Origin: ZC4RG19 sp036279475
Lineage (GTDB): Bacteria; Actinomycetota; Acidimicrobiia; Acidimicrobiales; VFJN01
Reading direction: 5' to 3'
DNA: 14,426 bases
Assembly (NCBI GenBank): GCA_036279475.1
Contig: DASUJB010000027.1
Coordinates: 1 to 14,426 of the forward strand
Part shown: positions 1 through 7,437 of the stretch, piece after piece
How the letters are laid out: each line of letters opens with the position of its first letter
Numbering within the stretch: the first letter of the stretch is position 1
Translations under genes and position numbers: made by a program
Notes under the pieces: generated by a model
What the model was told of the DNA's origin: nothing
The model's database searches: none
What the model saw: only the letters and a program-made list of their open reading frames with translations

Positions 1-1311
1 GGGCCCGGCGCCGCCCGCCGTGCGCCGGCGGGCCACCGCCACCCCCGGGGCCAGCAGCGCCGCCCCCTCCTCGCCGAGGTCGGGATGGGCGGCCACCAGC
101 TCCCCGAGCGGCACGTGGCGCTCCAGGCTGTCGCGCACCAGGCCACCGACCAGGGCATGGGCCTCGCGGAAGGGGACGCCCCGCTGGACGAGCAGCTCGG
201 CCAGGTCGGTGGCGGCGGCGTCGGGCGAGTCGGCGGCCGCCTGCATCACCTCGGTGCGGAAGACCAGGGTGGCGTACAGCCCCCGGAGGGCCGACAGGGC
301 CAGGCCCACCTCGTCGACCGCGTCGAACAGGGGCTCCTTGTCCTCCTGGAGGTCGCGGTTGTAGCTCAGGGGCAGCCCCTTGAGCATGGCCAGCACCCCG
401 GTGAGGCCGCCGATCACCCGGCCCGCCTTTCCCCGCGCCAGCTCGGCGATGTCGGGGTTCTTCTTCTGGGGCAGCATCGACGAGCCGGTGGAGTAGGCGT
501 CGTCGAGGCGGACGAAGCCGTACTCGGCGGTCGACCACAGGACGACCTCCTCGCCCATCCGCGAGAGGTGGACGGCCAGCAGGCTGAGCGCGAAGAGCGC
601 CTCGGCCACGAAGTCCCGGTCGCTCACCGCGTCGAGGCTGTTCTCGAACCGGCCGGCGAAGCCGAGGTCGGCGGCGGTGGCGTCGGGGTCGAGCGGCAGG
701 GACGAGCCGGCCAGCGCACCGGCGCCGAGGGGCGACACGTCGAGCCGCCGCCGGCAGTCGACCAGCCGGTCGACGTCCCGGGCCAGCGCCCACCCGTGGG
801 CCAGCAGGTGGTGGGCCAGGAGCACCGGCTGGGCCCGCTGGAGGTGCGTGTAGCCGGGCAGGTACGACGTCCCCGCCTCCCGGGCGCGCTCGAGCAGGAC
901 GGCCTGCAGGTCGAGCACCCGGCGGGCCACCCCGCCCAGCTCGCGGCGGGCCCACAGGCGAAGGTCGGTGGCGACCTGGTCGTTGCGGCTCCGGCCGGTG
1001 TGCAGCTTGGCGCCCGCCGCTCCCGCCAGGGCGGTGACGCGGCGCTCGACCGCGGTGTGGATGTCCTCGTCGGTGGGCTCGAAGGCGAACGTGCCGGCCA
1101 CCAGCTCGCCCTCGACCCGATCCAGCGCCGCCAGCACGACGTCGGCCTCGTCGTCGGCCAGGATGCCCGCCCGCGCCAACCCCCGGACGTGGGCCCGGCT
1201 GCCGGCGATGTCGTCGGCGGCCAGCCGGCGGTCCACCCCGAGGCTCACGGTGAACGCCAGCAGCTCGTCGGCAGGAGGCCCCTCGAACCGGCCGTGCCAG
1301 AGCGTGCTCAT
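1..1311 (-). CDS. argH: Argininosuccinate lyase (partial, 3' end outside window)
   Basis: Last enzyme of arginine synthesis: it splits argininosuccinate into arginine and fumarate in the cytosol (fumarase/aspartase superfamily). I translated 437 codons from the ATG at 1311-1309; the frame is open to base 1, so the stop lies outside. Visible landmarks are KLHTGRSRNDQVATD near residue 112, the HLQRAQPV stretch, and the catalytic-loop signature GSSMLPQKKNPD at residues 276-287 (near 486-451). The visible end, RRRTAGGAGP, resembles the Gly-rich C-terminal segment of the family, so probably only 20-30 residues are missing from the usual 460-470. In the signature, Leu280 sits where the family pattern normally has Met. 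The start lies 13 bp after the argG stop; GAGGGG overlapping that stop is the likely ribosome-binding site, so argG and argH are probably co-translated. Confidence 0.96.
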   Translation of the reverse strand, partial: MSTLWHGRFEGPPADELLAFTVSLGVDRRLAADDIAGSRAHVRGLARAGILADDEADVVLAALDRVEGELVAGTFAFEPTDEDIHTAVERRVTALAGAAGAKLHTGRSRNDQVATDLRLWARRELGGVARRVLDLQAVLLERAREAGTSYLPGYTHLQRAQPVLLAHHLLAHGWALARDVDRLVDCRRRLDVSPLGAGALAGSSLPLDPDATAADLGFAGRFENSLDAVSDRDFVAEALFALSLLAVHLSRMGEEVVLWSTAEYGFVRLDDAYSTGSSMLPQKKNPDIAELARGKAGRVIGGLTGVLAMLKGLPLSYNRDLQEDKEPLFDAVDEVGLALSALRGLYATLVFRTEVMQAAADSPDAAATDLAELLVQRGVPFREAHALVGGLVRDSLERHVPLGELVAAHPDLGEEGAALLAPGVAVARRRTAGGAGP

Positions 1312-1324
1312 CGGGGGGCACCCC

Positions 1325-2521
1325 TCACGAGGAGCTCGTGCCCTGGGTCGACGCCCACGTCTGGATGCCGAGGCCCCACAAGCGGACGAACCCCTCGCTG
1401 TCCTGGTGGCGGAACCTGTCCGCGGCGTCGTAGGTGGCGAGCTCGTAGTCGTACAGGCTGTGGGGGCTGCGCCGACCGGTGACCTGGCAGGAACCCGGCG
1501 ACAGGCGGAGTCGCACCTCGCCCGTGACGTGGCTCTGGCTCTGGTCGACGAAGGCATCGATGGCCTGCTTGAGGGGGCTGAACCACAACCCGTCGTAGAC
1601 GAGCTCGGCGTAGCGGGGCTCGAGCCGGCTCTTCTCGCGCTGGAGGTCCCGCTCGAGGCAGATCGACTCCAGGTCGGCATGGGCCATCATCAGCGCCAGG
1701 GAGGCCGGGCACTCGTAGGTCTCGCGGCTCTTGATGCCCACGCGCCGGTTCTCGACCATGTCGATGCGCCCCCAACCGTAGGCGCCGACCCGACGGTCGA
1801 GGGTGGCGATCACCTCCGCCGGACCGAGCTGCACGCCGTCCACCGCCACCGGGACGCCGCGGTCGAACCCCACGACGACGTCGCACGGCTCGGTCTCGGT
1901 CGGCTTCGTCATGAGCCACACGCCCGGGGGCGGCACCGCCCACGGGTCTTCCATCTCGCCGCACTCGATGGCCCGGCCCCACAGGTTGTCGTCGATCGAG
2001 TACACCTCCTCCTTCGTCGCCCGGATGGGGATGTCGTGGTCGTAGGCGTAGAGGATCGACTGCTCACGGGTCATGCCCCAGGAGCGCACCGGGGCGAGCA
2101 CGTCGAGGTCCGGTGCCAGCGCCCGGGTCGACACCTCGAAGCGCACCTGGTCGTTCCCCTTGCCGGTGCAGCCGTGAGCGACGGCGTCGGCGCCGTGGGC
2201 CCGGGCCGCGGCCACCAGGTGCTTCACGATCACCGGCCGGGACAGGGCCGACACCAGCGGGTAGCGGCCCTCGTACAGGGCGTTGGCCTTGAGCACGGGG
2301 ACGCAGTAGTCGCGGGCGAACTCCTCGCGGGCGTCGACCACCTCCGCCTCGACCGCTCCCGCCGCCAGCGCCCGGCTGCGCACCACGTCCCAGTCCTCGC
2401 TCGTCTGCCCGACGTCGACGGCGAGGGCGACCACGTCGACGCCCATGTTGTCGATCATCCACCGGACGGCCACGGAGGTGTCGAGGCCACCGCTGTAGGC
2501 CAGGACCACTCGCTTCGCCAT
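1325..2521 (-). CDS. argG: Argininosuccinate synthase
   Basis: Joins citrulline and aspartate, using ATP, to make argininosuccinate in the cytosol. The 398-residue length matches the family (about 395-410). The N-terminal adenine-nucleotide hydrolase fold shows the PP-loop AYSGGLDTS at residues 8-16, and a second signature, HGCTGKGNDQVRFE, starts at residue 116. The C-terminal half has the expected EKSRLEPRYAELVYDGLWFSP stretch region near residue 310. The ATG at 2519-2521 gives the conserved MAKRVVLAYSGG start and has a good Shine-Dalgarno, GGAAGGAAG, about 8 nt upstream. A 92-bp spacer with two hairpins separates it from argR, unlike the 4-bp overlaps upstream, so it may be regulated partly apart from argCJBDFR. 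I see no ARG-box-like dyad directly in front of it. Confidence 0.97.
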   Translation of the reverse strand: MAKRVVLAYSGGLDTSVAVRWMIDNMGVDVVALAVDVGQTSEDWDVVRSRALAAGAVEAEVVDAREEFARDYCVPVLKANALYEGRYPLVSALSRPVIVKHLVAAARAHGADAVAHGCTGKGNDQVRFEVSTRALAPDLDVLAPVRSWGMTREQSILYAYDHDIPIRATKEEVYSIDDNLWGRAIECGEMEDPWAVPPPGVWLMTKPTETEPCDVVVGFDRGVPVAVDGVQLGPAEVIATLDRRVGAYGWGRIDMVENRRVGIKSRETYECPASLALMMAHADLESICLERDLQREKSRLEPRYAELVYDGLWFSPLKQAIDAFVDQSQSHVTGEVRLRLSPGSCQVTGRRSPHSLYDYELATYDAADRFRHQDSEGFVRLWGLGIQTWASTQGTSSS

Positions 2522-2545
2522 GTCGTGTCTTCCTTCCCGTGTGAG

Positions 2546-2566
2546 CCGGCCCGGGGGGCGGGCCGG
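2546..2566 (-). repeat. Inverted repeat in argR-argG spacer (second hairpin)
   Basis: A perfect 7-bp inverted repeat, CCGGCCC (2546-2552) and GGGCCGG (2560-2566), surrounds a 7-nt loop. In the minus-strand transcript it ends about 25 nt before the argG start and just upstream of its purine-rich ribosome-binding site. No U-run follows, so it does not look like a standard intrinsic terminator. It could be an RNA stability or processing element, or simply the result of high GC. Confidence 0.5.
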
Positions 2567-2576
2567 AGGACGTGCA

Positions 2577-2602
2577 CCCGGCCCGGGGTCGCCCGGGCCG
2601 GG
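2577..2602 (-). repeat. Strong hairpin directly after argR, terminator- or processing-like
   Basis: A perfect 11-bp stem (2577-2587 pairing with 2592-2602; all G and C) closes a 4-nt loop at 2588-2591. In the transcript it starts 11 nt after the argR stop, the usual place for a terminator. There is no U-tract after it (the next bases read TGCACGTCC), so it would be an atypical, tail-less terminator at best. Partial termination or an RNase-processing and stabilising structure that sets argGH levels relative to argCJBDFR is my inference. Confidence 0.55.
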
Positions 2603-2613
2603 ACCGGGGCCGG

Positions 2614-3141
2614 TCAGAGGCCGGCCATCTCGGCGAAGCGGCCGGCGACGGCGCCGGCGTCGACGCCGTCGGCCACGACCACGATGATCGTGTCGTCGCC
2701 TGCCACCGTGCCCACCACGTCGGGCAGCCCCGAGCGGTCGAGCGCCGAGGCGACGACGTGCGCGGTGCCGGGCGGCGTGCGCAGCACCACGAGGTTGGCC
2801 GAGCGGTTCACCTCGACCACCCAGTCGCCCACCACGCGGTGCAGGTGGTCGACGGGCACGCGCTGGTCGCTGGGCAGCTCGGGGATGGCGTAGGCGGTCT
2901 CGCCTCCTGCCACCCGCACCTTGACGGCGCCCAGGTCCTCGAGGTCGCGCGACACCGTGGCCTGCGTGGCGACCACCCCCTCGGCGGTCAGGAGCTCGAC
3001 GAGCTGGGCCTGGCTGGTGACGGCGTGGTCGGCCAGCAGCCCGGCGATGCGGTGCTGGCGCTGCGCCTTGCCGAGCGTGCGCAGCCCGTGGCCGTCGCCC
3101 GCCGGGGCGCCGCCCACCGCCTCGCCTCCCGGCGCGGTCAC
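2614..3141 (-). CDS. argR: Arginine repressor
   Basis: Hexameric, arginine-responsive DNA-binding regulator that represses arginine synthesis genes at ARG boxes. The 175-residue product has an N-terminal winged helix-turn-helix (about residues 25-85) with the recognition segment TQATVSRDLEDLGAVKV from residue 59. Its C-terminal trimerisation and arginine-binding domain carries GTVAGDDT at residues 144-151. The chosen GTG at 3141-3139 overlaps the argF stop as GTGA, matching the style of the operon; the same frame stays open further upstream inside argF but only as an overlap. The first 20 or so residues (Gly/Ala-rich) are longer than in many ArgR proteins, and an internal GTG at codon 9 is an alternative start. 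It is followed by an 11-bp hairpin. The candidate ARG box before argC suggests it represses its own operon. Confidence 0.95.
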   Translation of the reverse strand: MTAPGGEAVGGAPAGDGHGLRTLGKAQRQHRIAGLLADHAVTSQAQLVELLTAEGVVATQATVSRDLEDLGAVKVRVAGGETAYAIPELPSDQRVPVDHLHRVVGDWVVEVNRSANLVVLRTPPGTAHVVASALDRSGLPDVVGTVAGDDTIIVVVADGVDAGAVAGRFAEMAGL

Positions 3142-4055
3142 GACCCGACCTGGTCGGTCAGCCACCACAGCAACCCCCGGGCGCTGTGCAGGCGGTTGTG
3201 GGCCTGGGCGAACACGACGCTGCGCGGGCCGTCGACCACGCTGGCCGCCACCTCCTCGCCCCGATGGGCGGGCAGGCAGTGCATGAACACGGCCGCGGGA
3301 TCGGCCGCTGCCATGAGCCGGTCGTCGACCTGGAAGCCCTCGAAGGCGAGGGCCCGCGCCGCGACCTCGTCCTCCTGGCCCATCGACGCCCACACGTCGG
3401 TGTGCACCGCCACCGCCCCCGCCACCGCCTCGGCGGGCCGGGACGTCACCGACGGCTCGGCGCCGAGGCCGCGCAGGCGCTCGAGGTCGGCCGGCGTGGG
3501 GCCGTAGCCGGGGGGGCAGGCCAGCTGCACCTTCATCCCGCACATGGTGGCCCCGGCGGCGAGCGAGCGCGCCACGTTGTTGAAGTCGCCGACCCAGGCG
3601 ATGGTGGCCCCCACCAGGTCGCCGAAGAGCTGGCGCATGGTCAGCAGGTCGGCGAGCGCCTGGCAGGGGTGGCCGAGGTCGGACAGCAGGTTCACGACGG
3701 GGACGGAGGCCGCTGCCGCCATGACCTCGAGCAGCCCGTGGTCGAAGACCCGCGCCCCGAGGGCGGCGTGGTAGCCCGACAGCACCCGGGCGATGTCGGC
3801 CAGCGGCTCGCGCTCCCCGCTCCCCACCTCGTCGGGCCGGAACATGACCGGGTGGCCACCGAGCTGGACCACCGCCGCCTCGCACGAGTGGCGAGTGCGC
3901 AACGACGGCTTCTCGAAGTACAGGCCCACGGTGCGGCCCGCCAGGGGCTGCGCCGACGCCGCCGGGGCGGGCGGTGGCGCCGACGCCCGGCGCAGCACCT
4001 CGTCGAGCTCGGCGCGGGTCAGGTCGTCGACGTCGAGCAGGTGGCGCACGCTCAC
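3138..4055 (-). CDS. argF: Ornithine carbamoyltransferase
   Basis: Transfers the carbamoyl group of carbamoyl phosphate to ornithine, giving citrulline; cytosolic, usually a trimer. The 305-residue length is normal. Seen in order: the carbamoyl-phosphate loop FEKPSLRTRHSCE (residues 47-59), HPCQALAD (129-136), the ornithine-binding SMG loop DVWASMGQEDE, and HCLPAHRG (259-266). The SMG loop argues for ornithine rather than acetyl- or succinyl-ornithine as substrate. Several positions differ from the commonest family text: Ser-Leu-Arg-Thr instead of Ser-Thr-Arg-Thr, His56 and Cys58 in the usual VSFE segment, and QAHNRLH instead of the usual QAENRLH near the end. The GTG start (4055-4053) overlaps the argD stop as GTGA, and the stop overlaps the argR start in the same way. 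Confidence 0.95.
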   Translation of the reverse strand: MSVRHLLDVDDLTRAELDEVLRRASAPPPAPAASAQPLAGRTVGLYFEKPSLRTRHSCEAAVVQLGGHPVMFRPDEVGSGEREPLADIARVLSGYHAALGARVFDHGLLEVMAAAASVPVVNLLSDLGHPCQALADLLTMRQLFGDLVGATIAWVGDFNNVARSLAAGATMCGMKVQLACPPGYGPTPADLERLRGLGAEPSVTSRPAEAVAGAVAVHTDVWASMGQEDEVAARALAFEGFQVDDRLMAAADPAAVFMHCLPAHRGEEVAASVVDGPRSVVFAQAHNRLHSARGLLWWLTDQVGS

Positions 4056-5248
4056 GGCGCGTCCCCGGGGGGCGGCGTGGCGGCGGCCAGCACCCGGCCG
4101 ACGGCGGCCACCGCCTCGTCGACCTGGTCGTCGGTCACCAGCAGCGAGGGCGCCAGCCGGAGGGCGGTCGGCGTGACCGCGTTGACGACGACGCCGGCGG
4201 CCAGCAGGTCGGCGGTCACCCGGGCGGCGTCGAGCCCGTCGAGCTCGACGCCGAGCAGCAGCCCCTCGCCCCGCACCCCACCCACCCCCGGCAGGGCGGC
4301 CAGGCCCGCCGACAGGCGGCGACCGGCCGCCGCCGCCCGGGCCGGGACGTCCTCGGCCTCCATCACGGCCAGCACGGCCCGGGCCGCGGCCGCCGCCAGT
4401 GGCTGGCCGCCGAAGGTGGTGGCGTGGTCGCCCGGCTCGAAGGCCGCGGCCACGTCGGCCCGCGCCCAGCAGGCACCGATGGGCACGCCGTTGCCCAACG
4501 CCTTGGCCACGGTCACGACGTCAGGCTCCACGCCGTGGTGCTGGAAGCCGAACCAGCGGCCGGTGCGGCCCAGACCGGTCTGCACCTCGTCGACCATGAG
4601 GAGGATGCCCCGCTCGTCGCACAGCCGGCGCACGCCCTGGAGGTAGGCGCTCCCGGCCGGCCGCACCCCGCCCTCGCCCTGCAGGGGCTCGAGCAGGACG
4701 GCGGCCACCGACGGGTCGAGCGCCCGCTCGAGGTCGTCGAGGTCGTGCCAGGCCACGTGGCGGAACCCCTCGGGCAGGGGCTGGAACGCCTCGTGCTTGG
4801 TGGGCTGGCCCGTGGCGTGCAGGGTGGCCAGCGTGCGGCCGTGGAAGCTGCCGTAGGCCGACACGACCACGTGGCGGCCCCGCCCGCCGAACCGGCGGGC
4901 CAGCTTGATGGCGCACTCGTTGGCCTCGGCGCCGGAGTTGCAGAAGAAGACCCGGCCGCCGGCGGGGGTCCCGTCGCCGATCAGCCGGTCCAGCGTGGCG
5001 GCGACCTCGGGCCCCACCACGGTGCCGAACAGGTTGGAGACGTGCAGCAGCGTGCGGGCCTGGGCGGCCAGGGCCTCGGCCACGGCCGGGTGGGCGTGGC
5101 CCAGCGACGTGACGGCCAGCCCCGAGAGCAGGTCGAGGTAGCGGCGGCCGGCGTCGTCCCACAGGTAGGAGCCCTCGCCCCGCACGAAGGTGACGGGGGG
5201 CGGCGGGTAGGTCGCCATCAGCGGGCCGGCGGCGGTGGGGGTGGTCAT
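4052..5248 (-). CDS. argD: Acetylornithine aminotransferase
   Basis: PLP-dependent class III aminotransferase that converts N-acetylglutamate 5-semialdehyde plus glutamate to N-acetylornithine and 2-oxoglutarate. The 398-residue product shows NSGAEANE (104-111, phosphate-binding region), SFHGRTLATL (about 134-143), EPLQGEGGV (187-195), and MVDEVQTGLGRTG (218-230), whose Asp220 should pair with the PLP ring. TVAKALGNGVPIGA follows, where Lys249 should be the Schiff-base lysine. The ATG at 5248-5246 overlaps the argB stop as ATGA and has GAGGG about 8 nt upstream; a second Met at residue 11 is a less likely start. Some actinobacterial ArgD enzymes also act on succinyl-diaminopimelate, which the sequence cannot decide. 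Placement in the arginine operon makes the acetylornithine role nearly certain. Confidence 0.96.
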   Translation of the reverse strand: MTTPTAAGPLMATYPPPPVTFVRGEGSYLWDDAGRRYLDLLSGLAVTSLGHAHPAVAEALAAQARTLLHVSNLFGTVVGPEVAATLDRLIGDGTPAGGRVFFCNSGAEANECAIKLARRFGGRGRHVVVSAYGSFHGRTLATLHATGQPTKHEAFQPLPEGFRHVAWHDLDDLERALDPSVAAVLLEPLQGEGGVRPAGSAYLQGVRRLCDERGILLMVDEVQTGLGRTGRWFGFQHHGVEPDVVTVAKALGNGVPIGACWARADVAAAFEPGDHATTFGGQPLAAAAARAVLAVMEAEDVPARAAAAGRRLSAGLAALPGVGGVRGEGLLLGVELDGLDAARVTADLLAAGVVVNAVTPTALRLAPSLLVTDDQVDEAVAAVGRVLAAATPPPGDAP

Positions 5249-6174
5249 GGGCGGCCCTCGGGGTCGGTGGGGGCGTCGGCCGCGGTGACCATCGTGCCCA
5301 CCCCGGCGTCGCTGAACAGCTCGAGCAGCAGGACGTGGGGCACTCGACCGTCGAGCAGGTGGACGGAGGCCACGCCGTTGCGCACGGCGTGGAGGGCGGC
5401 CGCCACCTTGGGGAGCATGCCGCCCGTGAGGTGGCCGTCGGCGACCATGGCCTCGAGCTCGTCGGCGGTCACGTGGCCGATCAGGGACGAGGGCTCGTCC
5501 AGGTCGGCCAGCAGGCCGGGCACGTCGGTGAGGAACACCGCCTTCTCGGCCCCCAGCGCCTCGGCCACGGCACCGGCCACGGTGTCGGCGTTGATGTTGT
5601 ACGCCTGGCCGGTGGCGTCGGACCCGATGGTCGAGACCACAGGGATCAGGTCCTCGGCCAGCAGGCGCCGGAGGATGCTGGGGTTGACCGAGCGCACGTC
5701 GCCCACGTACCCGAGGGCCGGGGCCCGGGCCTCGGCCACGATGAGGCCGGCATCCTCGCCCGACAACCCCACCGCCAGCGGGCCGTGCACGTTGACGGCG
5801 GACACGATGTCGCGATTGACCTTGCCGACCAGCACCATGCGGGCGATGTCGACGGTCTCGGCGTCGGTCACCCGCAGGCCGTCGCGGAACTCGGGCTGCT
5901 TGCCCAGCCGGGCCATGAGGTCGCTGATCTGGGGCCCCCCGCCGTGCACCACGACCGGTCGGAGCCCGACGGCCCGCAGCAGCACCACGTCGTCGGCCAC
6001 GGCCCGGCCCAGTGCGGGGTCGGTCATGGCGTTCCCGCCGTACTTGACGACCACGACCGCGCCCCGGAACCGCTGGATGTACGGCAGCGCCTCGAGCAGC
6101 ACCCCGACCCGGGCGGCTCCGTCGGCGGCCTCAGGGCCGGTCGGGCGGGCGGTGGAGGCGCCGGCCGCGCTCAC
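5245..6174 (-). CDS. argB: Acetylglutamate kinase
   Basis: Phosphorylates N-acetylglutamate with ATP, the usual feedback-controlled step when ArgJ recycles acetyl groups. The 309-residue product has an N-terminal extension and the segment VGVLLEALPYIQRFRG (23-38), then VVKYGGNAM with catalytic Lys44, HGGGPQI (77-83), the GLSGEDAGLI segment and NINADTVAGAVAEAL. An N-terminal helix followed by LPYI and a GGNAM-type loop is typical of hexameric, arginine-inhibited kinases (Thermotoga, Pseudomonas) rather than the E. coli dimer, so I infer feedback inhibition by arginine. The GTG start at 6174-6172 overlaps the argJ stop as GTGA, with AGGGG about 6 nt upstream. The open frame continues far upstream inside argJ, but that part is antisense to nothing known and reads as a low-complexity shadow of argJ. 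Confidence 0.96.
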   Translation of the reverse strand: MSAAGASTARPTGPEAADGAARVGVLLEALPYIQRFRGAVVVVKYGGNAMTDPALGRAVADDVVLLRAVGLRPVVVHGGGPQISDLMARLGKQPEFRDGLRVTDAETVDIARMVLVGKVNRDIVSAVNVHGPLAVGLSGEDAGLIVAEARAPALGYVGDVRSVNPSILRRLLAEDLIPVVSTIGSDATGQAYNINADTVAGAVAEALGAEKAVFLTDVPGLLADLDEPSSLIGHVTADELEAMVADGHLTGGMLPKVAAALHAVRNGVASVHLLDGRVPHVLLLELFSDAGVGTMVTAADAPTDPEGRP

Positions 6175-7340
6175 GAGGTGCCCCTGTTCTCGTCGATGTA
6201 CCCGTAGGTGAGGTCGTTGGTGAGGACGCGGCCGGCCGCGGAGCCGACGCCCAGGTCGCAGGTCAGCTCCAGGTGCTCGCCCGCCATGTGGGCGGCCACC
6301 GCGCCGGCGTCGTGGTCGACCCCGACGCAGGCCCGGCTCACCACCGTGCCGCCGTAGGCGATCGTGAGGGCGCCGGGGTCGAGGGCGACGCCGGCCGTGC
6401 CCAGCTCGCTGGCGACGCGCCCCCAGTACGGGTCGCACCCGAACCACGAGCACTTCACCAGCTGGCTCTCGGCCACCTGGCGGGCGGCCCGCCGGGCGTC
6501 GGCGGCGGAGCGTGCCCCGGTGACCCGCACCTCCACCACCTTGGTGTGGCCCTCGGCGTCGCCCACCATCTGGGTGGCCAGGTCCTCGCAGGCGGCGGCG
6601 ACGGCGGCGGCGAAGGCACCGGGGTCGGGGCGGCCGGCCCGGCCGCTCGCCAGCAGGATCACCGTGTCGTTGGTGGAGGTGCAACCGTCGACCGTCATGG
6701 CGTTGAAGCTGTCGGCCACCCCCGCCGCCAGCGCGGCGTGCAGCGGACCGGGCTCGACCGCGGCGTCGGTGGTGAGCACGGCCAGCATCGTCGCCATGTC
6801 GGGGGCCAGCATCGCCGCCCCCTTGGCCAGCCCGCCCACCACGAACCCCTCGCCCCGCACCACCGCCTCCTTGCGGCGGGTGTCGGTGGTCATGATCGCC
6901 TCGGCCGCCGCCGCGCCGTGGGCGGCATCGCCGCCCCGGGCGGCGACGACGGCTGGGATGCCGGCGCCGACGGCGTCCATGGGAAGCTCGTAGCCGATCA
7001 GCCCCGTCGAGCAGACCAGCACGCCCTCGGGCGCGGCGCCGAGGCCGGCGGCGGTCAGGGCGCACATGCGCTCGGCGTCGGACTCGCCCCGGGCGCCGGT
7101 GCCGGCGTTGGCGTTGCCGCTGCTAAGGACGACGGCGGCAGCCCGGCCACCGGTGGCCGCCAGGTGGCGACGGGACACGACCACGGGAGCGGCGACCACC
7201 AGGTTCCGCGTGAACACGCCGGCCGCCGGCACGGGGCGGCCGTCGGCCGTCGCCACCAGGGCGAGGTCGGGCGCACCCGACGGCTTGATCCCGCAGGCGA
7301 TCCCGCCGGCCACGAACCCCGCGGGGGCGACGACGCTCAC
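6171..7340 (-). CDS. argJ: Bifunctional glutamate N-acetyltransferase / ornithine acetyltransferase
   Basis: Moves the acetyl group from N-acetylornithine to glutamate, producing ornithine and closing the acetyl cycle; many members also use acetyl-CoA. The 389-residue precursor belongs to the self-cleaving ArgJ family. The cleavage motif appears as KGAAMLAPDMATML, in which Thr184 (codon 6791-6789) should become the N-terminal nucleophile of the beta chain; LTTDA follows and TVDGCTSTNDT (near 6695-6663) supplies further active-site residues. The family more often reads KGSGMI at the first part, so Ala176 replaces a usual glycine. The GTG at 7340-7338 is chosen because GGAGGGGAG, the best ribosome-binding site in the window, ends about 4 nt upstream. 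An upstream GTG at 7433 would add an atypical Arg/Pro-rich extension. Whether it has acetyl-CoA activity cannot be read from sequence. Confidence 0.95.
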   Translation of the reverse strand: MSVVAPAGFVAGGIACGIKPSGAPDLALVATADGRPVPAAGVFTRNLVVAAPVVVSRRHLAATGGRAAAVVLSSGNANAGTGARGESDAERMCALTAAGLGAAPEGVLVCSTGLIGYELPMDAVGAGIPAVVAARGGDAAHGAAAAEAIMTTDTRRKEAVVRGEGFVVGGLAKGAAMLAPDMATMLAVLTTDAAVEPGPLHAALAAGVADSFNAMTVDGCTSTNDTVILLASGRAGRPDPGAFAAAVAAACEDLATQMVGDAEGHTKVVEVRVTGARSAADARRAARQVAESQLVKCSWFGCDPYWGRVASELGTAGVALDPGALTIAYGGTVVSRACVGVDHDAGAVAAHMAGEHLELTCDLGVGSAAGRVLTNDLTYGYIDENRGTS

Positions 7341-7362
7341 CGGCTCCCCTCCCCCGGTGCCC

Positions 7363-7376
7363 GGCAGGGCCCTGCC
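7363..7376. repeat. 14-bp perfect palindrome in argC-argJ spacer
   Basis: GGCAGGG followed directly by CCCTGCC forms a perfect 14-bp dyad in the 97-bp gap between argC and argJ. In RNA it can fold as a short GC hairpin with a tight loop, located about 20-35 nt before the argJ start. No U-run follows. It may affect message stability or argC/argJ balance, or it may be chance in high-GC DNA. Confidence 0.4.
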
Positions 7377-7437
7377 CCGGAGCGCGGCGCGGGCGGGGGG
7401 ACGGCAGTGGCGGCAGGCTCGCGGCGGGCCCACCCGG

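Noticed and set aside
85..1482. Long plus-strand open frames, several above 400 codons, across the whole window
   Set aside because: They are antisense to well-identified minus-strand genes, have low-complexity Arg/Gly/Ala/Pro-rich translations with no recognisable motifs, and are expected where GC is this high and stops are rare.
3145..3157. CCGACC-A-GGTCGG inverted repeat just before the argR start
   Set aside because: With a realistic loop the stem shrinks to about 4 bp, and the bases encode the conserved-length C-terminus of ArgF; not enough for a regulatory call.
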